Of a DNA stretch of 64,000 nucleotides, positions 12,090 through 22,407 are shown one piece after another. The stretch lies in NCBI GenBank assembly GCA_964059195.1, contig CAXKWD010000013.1, positions 23,784,611 to 23,848,610 of the forward strand, given 5' to 3'. Below the pieces are notes generated by a model, which was not told the DNA's origin, made no database searches, and worked only from the letters and a program-made list of their open reading frames with translations. Position 1 is the first letter of the stretch. Each line of letters begins with the position of its first letter. Made by a program: the position numbers and the translations under genes. This stretch comes from Ectobius pallidus. Its lineage: Eukaryota; Arthropoda; Insecta; Blattodea; Ectobiidae.

Positions 12090-12828
12090 ACATCAGCGTT
12101 TACGAATTGCGTGCAGAGAGGGAGAATATTTCCGAATTGCGTGCCAATGAAATCTAGAAACTATCCGAGTTGCGTGGCAATGCTTTCTAGGAGGTATCAA
12201 AAACATGTAACATTTCCTTTCCCATTTTCGGACTATACTGTACTATAACGGACTGTTCGTTAATTTTAACATAAGGTTTATAAAATATCTTGCAACACGC
12301 CCACCTTTCCTTATTTTTTTTTTTACAAGTAAAATTTGAAGCCATCGGTGTTTATTATCCACCATGGTACCTACAGTTTGTTCCATGATGAATAGTCATT
12401 TGAAGTCACCTAAATACAAACACGTTTCTTTAGGTACTGTAAGTCAAAATAAATCTTACTTTCGTAAACCGTTGAAAACTTGTTTCAATAATAAATAAGA
12501 TTAAGCAGTGTTATGATGAAAAATATAGCTGGAAACTTGGAAACCCTAATTTGGTAAAAAAATGTATAGATATAAATAAATACCTTTTCTGGGCTGAGGT
12601 TATGACAATTAAGCGTTATTTCGAATTTAATATTTTATACGTGAGAAACTGTAAAAATAAATTGTAATTAACACTCAATGTAATACTTTGTATGGATATT
12701 GCTCTGTTTATACTATCACTCTCCCATTCTGTTTCAATATTGAAGAAACCACTACGTACCTCCATTACGTAATTCATAGCGAGGTTCGTTAAAAAGACGC
12801 CCTAAGGGTACGCCAGCATGCAATTCAG
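12090..12828 (+). repeat. Dispersed repeat, split copy (partner 61828-62168)
   Basis: 12090-12325 matches 61828-62075 from GCGTTTACGAATTG through CTTGCAAC and CACCTTTCCTTATT. After about 465 unrelated bases the match resumes at 12791-12828 (ACGCCAGCATGCAATTCA). In the partner copy the same two blocks are only about 55 bp apart. The family begins with repeated GAATTGCGTGC-like words. Its class is unknown. Confidence 0.75.
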
Positions 12829-13259
12829 GCCAGATATTTTGAAGTAATTTTTACTTGTATATTTTTAACTTTTAAAGTCATAAACATCCGAAATCTATTT
12901 ATTAATTTCAGTCTGTAACCGTGCCAGCTCCCAATAGCCCTAAGAGAGCTATAGGTTATGAAGTACAACAGATACAAACAACGAATTCCGGGAGAAATGA
13001 CAAATAGGGACAAATTTATTGGACGAATGAGTTCAATTGTTATTACTAAACAACAAGCTAGGCAGATTCTTTGTCATACTAAGTATACAATATCGTAGTG
13101 AAAATTCACGTTTTCGCCAGATTTTTGTTACGGCCACGTTATAATCCACGTGTTATTATTATCATCACGAATAATGGCTTGTTTGAACCTGGGAATGAAA
13201 GAGCATGCGCACAACCTGGTAAACGCTCTGCTGTAACGGACCAATTCATTACTTATTAT

Positions 13260-13969
13260 TAGGGCAAAGCATTTAATGACCATAAAATAGTGAAAAAATG
13301 CATTTATGACCTAAAAATAGTGAAAAAATGACCCCAAATTTTAAAAAATGCCCAATAAATTTACCATTATAATCAGTTTTTTAAGTAATGAAATGCTAAA
13401 ATCAATTTATGATAGTGCGTTATAAATGAATTTACAATATAAAACACACTTATTTCATTATTAAAAAATAAGTAAATCTATATTACTTGGGCACCCTTGC
13501 GAAAAAAAAACATTCTTTCTGAAGTGGCATGCCTATCAAATTGCCCCTAGCAAATATGTGCCATTTAAAAAGAAAGAAGAAAATCTTTATTGCTACAAGA
13601 GAAACTGCTGTGGTGTTTACAATAAACCTGAATTAAAATGAACTATGAACACTTGGCGGAGATTCTCAAATAAAACGATTGTCTATTGTCTGAAAGTGAC
13701 GATTTGTACATGGAAAAGCACCTCTCTACCCCCACTGAAACATGACCTAAAATGCCGAAAAATACCTAAAAATGCAGAAAATGACCTTAAAATTTGCCAA
13801 AAATGACCTATCTCTGGAAAAACGACGAAATGTGCAAAATAAAGCAAAAAATGCAAAAACAAATTGCTCTTATTTAATCAATTATTTCATGATACACATT
13901 TATATATATTCGAGCTATCTTTTCACCTTCATATAAAAAAGATGCAAAATCATCAAATGCCTTGCCCTA
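13260..13969. mobile_element. Non-autonomous hAT element A (710 bp, TSD CTTATTAT)
   Basis: The ends TAGGGCAAAGCATTTAATGA and (reverse complement) TAGGGCAAGGCATTTGATGA are flanked by a perfect 8-bp duplication CTTATTAT (13252-13259, 13970-13977). Subterminal DNA is dense in AATGACC, CCTAAAAA and AATGCAAAA words. A second copy of the same family lies at 17636-18355. No transposase coding is visible. Confidence 0.92.
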
Positions 13970-14178
13970 CTTATTATGCATCAGGTAATTCTCACCAAAT
14001 AATTAACTGCTTCAGTAACGTGTTTTTAATTTTCTCCTTGCAAAAATAGCTACAAAGAGCTATGATTTGAATAGGACTATTTTATTAGAAGCAGGAGTAT
14101 GCCTAATAAAGAGCAAACGTTGTAAATCGTTCACCAGTCAATGAGACGTTCCCTCATCATGAGGCTATATTTACAATT

Positions 14179-14431
14179 GAGGAGCGTTTTTTCAAAAGCC
14201 GATAACTGCAGGTTGACGAAATTGAGATACATATTGTTTCGTGTAGTTTAAGTGGCTGCCTTTCCAATGGTTATAGTGGTTCTTTCATATTCCGACATCT
14301 GTTCCACTCAGTAATGGTAGAAAAACGGTAGTTTCTGCAAAATCCCATATCTACGGTTAAGGCGTTCTATCAAAATCCGATATCTCAAAACTATACTTTA
14401 TGTAGATATCGGCTTTTGAAAAAACGCTCTT
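14179..14431. mobile_element. MITE with about 25-bp inverted ends
   Basis: The left GAGCGTTTTTTCAAAAGCCG and its exact inverted copy at the right end are nested in AATTGAGG/CTTCAATT. A 5-bp CAATT direct repeat flanks them but is partly palindromic, so the duplication is ambiguous. CGATAT words recur inside. Superfamily not assigned. Confidence 0.8.
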
Positions 14432-14860
14432 CAATTACTTTGAGTCAAAACATATGTAACATGAGGGTAAAAGATATTAAAAACAAAAAAAAACTCAGAG
14501 GATGTTGGAAGAGTAGACATAAGTTAGCAGTTTCAATCACAACTCAAGAGACTCAGAATCCTGTTTCGTGACTAATTGAAAAACCTAAAATCCATTGCAT
14601 CGAACCGTATAGCGTCACCATACGGCGTTAAGTCTGCAAACCTCCACTCACATCACTCCTCCTTGTATTACAACAAAGAACCCTGGGATTGTGCATTAAC
14701 GTCTTGATCATAACTTTTCCTTTTCTGACATCTCAAACAGTGCATACTGTACATTAATCTCACGAAAACGTCTACTGCAACATATGCAGCAAAAATCAAG
14801 AAGAAACAATGTTTAATTGTTGAGATTATTTACAGTAATGAGAATATTTCTAAACTTTAA

Positions 14861-15456
14861 GTGAGCATTCACACCGAAGTAGCATAGCATTCGAATCGCG
14901 CTACCTGGATGCAGGCTGCACATCGAGTTGCATGGTTCACAGTTTTGCATTCATACCGAAGTAGCGAATGCGATCTGCAGTTTAACGTAAATTCTATATT
15001 TTCACTTGAACTATTGAGAAACTCATTTAAAATAATGTAATTTACCTAAAGAGGATATAGTTTCAGCAATTTTAATCCAGGCTTTTTCCCTATTAGTTTC
15101 GATTGCCATATCGTATAGCCTACGCATGTACAAATTGTAGTTCTCTTTCCAGCAGTTTTCATGACATCTTTGTCATGATCTACCGCTACATAAGCGAATA
15201 TGTGTTGAATTTTCTTAACAATTAGAAAATAGCTGAAAAGGCAACTGTACGCATGCGTCATCCCGAGTAGCGTCGCATGAAATAAGTCCAGATCTATCTG
15301 AAGAAATGAATGTCGCACTCTGCGAGATTCATTATTGCCACACTACTTCGGTGTGAAGACTTGAACTTGTTTATTTGGGATTTAAAATGAGTAGCGCACA
15401 ACCTGCATTCAACTATTGCGACTCGCTTGCTACGCTACTTCGGTGTGAATGCTCCC
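14861..15456. mobile_element. PIF/Harbinger-type MITE (596 bp, TSD TAA)
   Basis: Inverted ends GAGCATTCACACCGAAGTAG (both sides, with GT or GG outside) are flanked by TAA (14858-14860, 15457-15459). Three-base TAA targets with such ends are typical of PIF/Harbinger. Further copies of the terminal motif lie inside: CATACCGAAGTAGCGAATG near 14953 and an inverted ACTACTTCGGTGTGAA near 15344. No transposase coding. Confidence 0.85.
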
Positions 15457-15459
15457 TAA

Positions 15460-16227
15460 CGTGTATGACGCAATTGTTGACACCTTCCACACCACCTCAT
15501 TTCTCAAATAATTTGTGTTATAAATTGGGATACTAGAAGGATGAATTTTTCCTAAACTCTTGGTATGTTCACCCTTTGCACGCCAACTCATTTCTCCATC
15601 GTGCTTGGAACAAGATAAGCAAAAAGTGCATACGTGCAAGCACTTTGCGGAGCCACTCTTGTGCGCGAATCTATGTCGCTAGTGAAGTATGAAATGCGTG
15701 TGTTAAATAGACGTTAACGACAGTGATCTATCCGCGTTTCAGCGTCACGAAAACAGAGCAATTTACTTTAAGTACCGTATAAAATAATTCATGACAGATT
15801 CTTTCAGTGTTGTTAGACTTTTCTTGCTTTCTTTTTATTTCTTTCATAATTTGTCATTGTTTCTTTCTGTACCTTAATTTATTTTTACGCGAGAGCGATT
15901 CTTGCTTTCTTTTTCTTCTTTCATTTCTTATTTACTTATCGTAGTATCCAATTAACGAAAAATAACTTTGACAAGAAACTTCATAAATACATAATATTAC
16001 TACTTGGGCTATATTAAGTACAGATGGTCCTCTATAAAATACGCCATCTTAACTAAACATATTTATATGATTTAAATTTTTCCTGTGGCACTGTAGAGGC
16101 ACTGAACTAACCACAAGCTGTGACATAGTCGTCGGCACCATCATATTTTAATATTGTGCTCCACACGTTTAGTTATGTGAGTGTATTAATTAACTAATTA
16201 TAATTCCTTTATTATTTACTATTTACT
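15460..16227. other. No recognisable feature
   Basis: Unique-looking AT-rich DNA following the Harbinger MITE. Confidence 0.5.
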
Positions 16228-16352
16228 AAAGGAACAGGAGCTTCTTGTCCATTTCAATTAATACCTCCGAGAGAAATCTTTTAGTTCTGTCATTTTCACA
16301 AACAAGCACATTTTATCTCCCCTCTTCTCCATCCTTTTATCATAACGTATGT
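16228..16352 (+). repeat. Dispersed repeat, copy 2 (partner 11605-11730)
   Basis: Same order of blocks as 11605-11730: GGAGCTTCTTGTCCATTTCA, ATACCTCCGAGAG, TTTTATCTCCCCTCTTCTCC, AACGTATGT. A few small deletions distinguish the copies. Confidence 0.9.
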
Positions 16353-17562
16353 AGGCCTACTATTTATTATTTCTGAAAATATTAAGGCTGTCACAGTCTC
16401 TAGTTACTTCTTGTGGATCGTATTAATGTTAGAAATCCAAATTGCCTGACTGAAGAAGAAATTAATATTTTCGCTCAAGCGGGGATGAGGAAAATGGAGA
16501 AGTGGATATTTTTAGGCAAATACGTAATCGTTAAATTTGGTTACGCATTTTACATATACAAAAGCACTACTTATGTTTGCTGTGAATCTATGTGTTTTAA
16601 ATCTAAATTGAGTAAATCCTCTGTAATTTTAGTTCTTTTTATACTTCTGTGCGAGATGTACGGAATACACCATGCGCGTACTTGTGTTACACAAACAGGC
16701 GAGTGTACTTAAAGGTTATATATTTACCCAGTTTTGTGCATTGCGTTGTATTCTGGAGTGTAGACACAAAGTATTCACTGCCAAAAGGCTTAAACTTCTC
16801 AAGTTCCTATTTCTTGCAAATTGGATAACAACAAACTTTTTCTTGGAAGTTAAGCCAAAAAATTATAAATTTTCATAGGAGATAAAAGGAAATGGAATTG
16901 GTTACGTTAATATTTAATATCTATTCATCACATCCAATAATGGGTATACGGTAGCAGTAAACTGAAATAATAACATTTCTTAAATGCCTCTTTCTTGGAA
17001 GCTTCAAAGGTCTTTGTGTACAAGGAAGTGTAATGTATCTACATCACAAACTTTTAATTCAATCCTTATATTTTTCTGCCTTTACTTCAACCGCAACGGT
17101 GCGGAAGAAGAAGATAAAGATGTTTACCATGAATAAAAACTTGCTCCCAAGCGCTTCCTTTCATCAACTCGCTCTGTTCTTCCATTTCACTTTACTTCCA
17201 TTCTTTTCAATGTGCATGTCCGCTTGTAAGTGTGTGTGTGAGTGTGTCAAAGAGAGAATATAGAAAGGAACAGAGTCAACGAGAAACAGGCATCGAAAGA
17301 GACAAACAGAGGCTGAGGGGAAGCATTCAAGCAAACCACGTAAGATAAATTATTTGTATACACGACTTGAAATTTTTGATGAATGGTTCGGTTTTGATTG
17401 GAAGATAAGTTTACAGAATATTTTTCCCCTTTTCATAAGGAGATATAAGATTCGAAATCCTACTTCACCCGACTGATCAGTGAGGTATTCATTTATCACA
17501 TTACATTAGACTATATTATTATGCTAGATGTTGTGGTGACATTGATTTACTGGTACTCGTTT
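16353..17562. other. No recognisable feature
   Basis: Several open frames (16413-16878, 17033-17263) have no family resemblance and low-complexity composition. Confidence 0.5.
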
Positions 17563-17563
17563 A

Positions 17564-17610
<47 letters not shown>

Positions 17611-17635
17611 CCATTAGGCCTATTATTATTATTAT
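17563..17635. repeat. (ATT)n microsatellite, interrupted
   Basis: A long ATT run, interrupted by CCACCATTAGGCCT. The hAT copy at 17636 is inserted at its edge. Confidence 0.95.
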
Positions 17636-18355
17636 TATGGCAAGGCATTTAATGACCATAAAATAGTGAATGAATGCAAAATAGAAATGCATTTATGACG
17701 TAAAAATAGTGAAAAAATTACCCAAAATTTAAAAAAAGACCAATAAATTTACCATTATTACTTATAATATTAGTTTTTTTCTTAGGTAATGAATTGCTAA
17801 AAGCAGTCTATGACGGTGCGTTACATATGAATTTATAATAAACACTTATTTTGTTACTAATGAAGTAAATTTATACTACTTGGACACCCTTAGCGAAAAA
17901 GTTCTTTCTGAACTTGCATGCCCATCAAATTGCCCCTAGCAAATATGTGCCATTTAAAATAAAATTAAAAAAAATATTGCTACAAAACAGACTGCTTTGG
18001 TGTTTACAATAAACCTGAATTAAAATGAATTATGAAGACTTGGCGGAGATTCTCAAATAAAAACGATTGTCTGTTGTCTGAAAGTAATGATTTGTAGAGT
18101 ACATAGAAATGCTCCTCTCTGTCTCCACTGAAACATGACCTAAAATGCCGAAAATGATCTAAAATTCCGAAAATGACCTGAAAATTGCCAAAAATAACCT
18201 ATCTCTTGAAAATGACGAAAAATGCAAAATAATGCAAAAACAAATTGCCCTTATTTCATCAATTATTTCATGATACACATTTATACAATTGTATTCGAGC
18301 TATCTTTTAACCTTCATATAAAAAAAGATGCAAAATCATCAAATGCCCTGCCCTA
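17636..18355. mobile_element. Non-autonomous hAT element A, second copy (720 bp)
   Basis: Collinear with 13260-13969 over its full length. The left end is slightly damaged (TATGGCAAGGC instead of TAGGGCAAAGC). The flanking 8-mers ATTATTAT and ATTATTGT match at 7 of 8, consistent with a hAT target duplication inside the (ATT)n tract. AATGACC and CCTAAAA subterminal words are conserved. Confidence 0.9.
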
Positions 18356-18423
18356 ATTATTGTATTCCTTCAAAAATTAATCACAGGGCTTGTATAAAAT
18401 GTTACATATTTATTTTAGGTTTT

Positions 18424-18446
18424 ACACACACACACACACACACACG
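18424..18446. repeat. (CA)n microsatellite in the presumed cadherin intron
   Basis: About eleven CA units, some 40 bp downstream of the cadherin exon's donor site on the minus strand. Confidence 0.95.
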
Positions 18447-18486
18447 GAAAACTTTCATAAGGATAATGTAATATGTGCGAACTTAC

Positions 18487-18627
18487 GTGTAGTTGACTTT
18501 CTCGAAGACAGGACTGAAGCGATTGTACTCAGTCACGAAGATTTTGATGTCCCTGGTGATGACACCTGACCTGCTGCGAGCTTCGATTGTCAGATTATAA
18601 TAGTCTCCGGCTTTTCTCTCGATATAC
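18487..18627 (-). CDS. Internal exon of a cadherin-family gene
   Basis: A 141-bp exon read on the minus strand. The acceptor side (higher coordinate) is a T/A-rich tract ending TTGGCAG; the donor at the lower coordinate is AC|GTAAGT. One frame is open throughout and encodes 46 full codons plus split codons at both ends, so both flanking introns are phase 2. The peptide has the layout of a cadherin-repeat end: YYNLTIEARSRSG (compare YxLTVxAxDxG), then ITRDIKIFVTEYNRFSPVF, where family members usually have VxVxDxNDNxPxF, then EKVNYT, the start of the next repeat. The usual DxNDN calcium-linker acids are largely replaced (TEYNRFS), so this boundary is atypical. Cadherins are membrane adhesion or signalling proteins with tandem extracellular repeats. 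I cannot say which cadherin this is. Base composition is clearly less AT-rich than the surroundings. Confidence 0.85.
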
Positions 18628-18699
18628 CTGCCAATAATATAAGAACATTGAACATTATTACAGCATGTTTTTGAAAGATTAAAATATTGCGGTACTCAT

Positions 18700-18805
18700 G
18701 TGGGAAGTGTGTTATAACAGAATCGAGGAAAAGTTCGAAAACGAGACGAAGAGAGTTTTTTTATTTCCGAGATTCTGTTATGCAATTCACACACGTGTGT
18801 CGCAT
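18700..18805. repeat. Inverted repeat around ATAACAGAATC
   Basis: GTGTGTTATAACAGAATCGA is followed about 50 bp later by GAGATTCTGTTATGCAATTC, an imperfect inverted copy. It may be a small foldback element. Two overlapping open frames on opposite strands here are consequences of the symmetry. Confidence 0.55.
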
Positions 18806-19012
18806 AGAATTTATTCTGCGATAGGGAAAAACTTATGCGAAATAATAATAATAAAATACCCACAACTGCATGAGAAACTAGGCTCTCAAGTGTGCCAACC
18901 TTGAGACACACACACACTTTATCTTCGTGCAGTCTGCCTTGTTGATTTCATGCATGGCCATGGGTGCGGTGTTTTGAAGTGAAAACGTTCGATTGGTTAA
19001 GATTCTTATGTA

Positions 19013-19284
19013 CAGGTAGGGGAAAAAAAGCGGACCGACTAAAATATTTAGGTTGCCGATATGAGCCACTGCGCATGCCTAGCGGCATTCACAGGAAGCA
19101 GGGAATGTATTGAAATTTGTTCTAGTGTCGACAGTTGACTTAGCCTATTTCGAAACTCAGAATATGGTTTCTAATCGTATTGTTTTATAACTGAATATAT
19201 TAATTATAAATATTATTACACAATACTAACAGAAATTATATTATATTCAGCTACAAGAGTCGATCCGCTTTTTTCCCCTACCTG
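19013..19284. mobile_element. Tc1/mariner-type MITE (272 bp, TA target)
   Basis: The left CAGGTAGGGGAAAAAAAGCG and the right end (reverse complement CAGGTAGGGGAAAAAAGCGG) pair over about 28 bp with one indel. TA dinucleotides flank both sides (19011-19012, 19285-19286). No coding capacity. Confidence 0.88.
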
Positions 19285-19286
19285 TA

Positions 19287-20983
19287 CATGTGGATAATAA
19301 TTTTCATAATTTTTGTAACTACAATTGTAATAACCAATTATTACATATAAATGATGTCACAAAAATTTGATTGGACATGAGATAGTTGTTTTCCATATAA
19401 TTCGACCCTCCTTCCGGATTTAAAGAAAATTCAAGTTTTACCTTAAAGTAAAACAATTTTCTACGCAATAGAAGTAACCAATATGAAATAAACTATATTG
19501 CAACAAAAACACATGGTTGAACATGAGATACATCTAGTATTTCCATACACGTCCAACCAAATTTTAATTGCCATATGATTTATATTTCCTATTTCCCTAC
19601 TACTATTGCGCAGAAAACTGTTTTACATTGTAAAATCGGAATTTTCTCGAAATCCGGAACGAAGAAAACATTTTACCGTCACATTCGTATTCAGCGATTT
19701 CAAACCCATAAGAAAATTGTTTTTCGTCTCTGTAACACACAAAATAAAAAAAATTGTGGTGCAGTTAATTACTTTCGCCTGGCAGTTCTCACAGACTGTT
19801 AATGCTCATTGTGCATATTCTTATATTTTTGTTACTAAAAAATAACGGGCTCAAATAGTAGCATGATACTTAATTCCTGGAAAATGATCTTGGGTTTGAT
19901 ATAATGTCGCACTTGTGCCGTAAGTGGTGCGGTAAGTTAGGTTTCTGGCCCTGGGTACTGGATATTCGACTTTCCACCATAATAGCATGAACGGGTAATG
20001 AATGATAAACACTAAACAATTTCTTGTACCACTAATATTATAGTATTAACTTAGTTCGCTTCCGAAGCAGAAAGGTGAAAGTCGTCACGGACAAAGACAT
20101 GTCCACTAAGTCGCAATGATTCTCAGTAAAATACTATTCAATGACTTCTAACTTAAACATAGCGAATTTAGGGGACATGCTTTCGTAGTTATAATATTAC
20201 TCTTCTGAATCAAGACGCTGGAAAGTGAATTTTAAACTCACGGCGCATATTTGTTCGACAAGAATAAGCTTCTTTGCAATTTTAAGCTCTTGTCCCACGA
20301 TCCTATTTTTGGTCCAGCTTTCTACAAAACATCAAATTTGATCGTGGAACATCTACCACTGCATACGATTTAGTCCAATATTTTCCATCCAATTCTGTTG
20401 GACACAACAGAATAAGAACGTTTCTAATTTTCTATTTAAAGAAATGAAACTAACAAATTCCCCCTCGCGTGACCCACTTGACGTAGAAACATGGCAGCTT
20501 CCTCCAAACAGCTGAATCTCTGCTTTGTGGCCATGCGAACATTTAACAAGAAGATAAAATGAAAAATTGCAGTCAAGAAGAATTGTAGACGCTAAAGCAG
20601 ACTTTGAAATTTCATCTTAGAATCCCATTCTTACTATCTTTGCATTTGTTTTTACACCCCTTTTAAATAGAGGGCGTTTTTATTGGAAAACAACTGCACG
20701 TATGGCGTAGTTCCTTGTTTCAATCCACATACAAGGATTTTATTCTAATGTTATCTAGTACTTCCTATGGTTAAGTAACAGGGGTGGTGAATTTCCTATA
20801 ATAGCAGTAAACATTTCATCAATAAGTGTAGCACAGAGAAAGCCAACTTTACAAAAGGATAACACTTTTAAAAATATGAGTAAAAGACAGTGTACCATAA
20901 TAATAAAGAATTGAGATTCCACAAAGACAAAATAATATCAACGATTTCTAATTCATAGCCGAAGAATCTGTATGGAGTGACGT
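19287..20983. other. No recognisable feature
   Basis: AT-rich DNA on the side where upstream exons of the minus-strand cadherin gene would lie; none could be identified by eye. Confidence 0.5.
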
Positions 20984-22399
20984 AGAGGTGTACAAATCTC
21001 GATTTTAGCTTGCCCATACCCGCTTGAACGCCAGGCAAGCAAGTTGCCAGCGTCATAGCTAGCAAACAGGCAGGTTTCTTTAAGCTTGTTGGGTCAGGTC
21101 AAACCCAACCTCGGCAAGCCAGAATAAGCTTGCGACATTCCTATCAGCTAAACAACTGTAGTTGCTAAGTGTAGGTAATACTGTCTTGCTTTTCTACATG
21201 CTGGTAGAAGGAATTCATCATGCAGATAAATAAAAGGTGGATAAAGTATAAAAAATCGTTTTAGCGTCTTAACACATTTATTATTTTTATTATTAGGTAG
21301 ATTTCGAAGAAAGATCTACCTATTGCAATCGATACCAGTCATGACTTTCGAAAAATTCTCTCATATCTTTACGTTTCATGCCTCCCTAAGTACGAAACCA
21401 CCGCCTGTTCAAAAAAAAGAAAATGTGATATATATATATATATATATATCTTTACACGCTAGTGGCCGTAATTTTGAAGATATTTGGCCCAAATTTTATT
21501 ATGTTATTTCTAGGCCCAATAGTTCGGACAAGTTCGTTAATGAGCAAAATTGGCCTAAGGGGTGGTCGGGGGAGGGGGTTGAAATTTTAAAACATTTATA
21601 TCTCGGCCCTATGAAGTATAGAGGGAAACTTTGTTTGAATAAATTAGAGTACTCCTTATGGAGTTCACAGTGACACAAGGTTTTGGGGGTACGAGCTGGG
21701 GATGGGGTGGGAGGATGGAAATTCGAAATTTTTTTAACTACGTCTTGTGGAGTATCGTTGAAAAGCTCTTGATGAGTACTCTATAAATCAATAACTAGTT
21801 TCTTGATAGTTCTCATATAAGGCGAGATTTGAATGTTTGAAAAAGTTCTCTTTCCTCTTTTTTGCAGTTATTATTGCGGGTTTGTCATGCCAAGGCTAAA
21901 GAAGAAGAGTGCTACGCAGCGACAGTAAATTAAACCAAAAGCACTTCGAAATCTACCTCAGCCTGTAGGCTTGCCTAAAGGGATTTTTGTTATTGTTATT
22001 ATTGATTTTATGATGTTTTCTCGAAAATGTTTGAAAATTTTTCCTATGCCAGGCTAGTACCTTTGTTCATTGATAATTCAAACTCTCCACATTTTAGTTT
22101 CTCCTCGGCTTCCTTCAGGGTAAAATTCTCTAAACACATCTGAAGTTCCTCAACTACGTAACTGCACGACTTACCAGTGCACTGATATACCCAGTTTCAT
22201 ATTCTTTCCGCCAGGCCTTGCAGTTTCCTTAGGCCCCGTGAAACCCACCAGGTTTAGAGGAGCTTGTGCCTCATAGCGACAGTATTGCTTATCATCGTAG
22301 TAATCTGGCTTGCTCACTTGTCAAGCTAGTTAAAAGCTGTGACTGGTTGCAGAATTTCAAAGGGGCAAGCAAGCTAAAATCAGAATATGTACACCTCCG
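20984..22399. mobile_element. Inverted-repeat DNA element (about 1.4 kb), probably hAT-like
   Basis: The left end GAGGTGTACAAATCTCGATT and the right end (reverse complement GAGGTGTACATATTCTGATT) continue into TTTAGCTTGC on both sides. The flanking 8-mers AGTGACGT and AGTTACTG agree at only 5 of 8, so a hAT assignment is tentative. A second inverted-repeat unit (21295-21958) lies inside. No transposase was recognised. Confidence 0.75.
21295..21958. repeat. Inverted-repeat unit nested in 20984-22399
   Basis: AGGTAGATTTCGAAG at the left and its exact 15-bp inverted copy CTTCGAAATCTACCT at the right bound about 664 bp. The left arm is itself part of a hairpin (AGGTAGATTTCGAAG...GATCTACCT). It includes an (AT)n tract at 21429-21450. 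No target duplication is seen. Confidence 0.6.
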
Positions 22400-22407
22400 A
22401 GTTACTG

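Noticed and set aside
21323..21673. 116-residue plus-strand frame
   Set aside because: It contains an (AT)n-derived YIYIYI run, lies within an inverted-repeat element, and has no recognisable domain.
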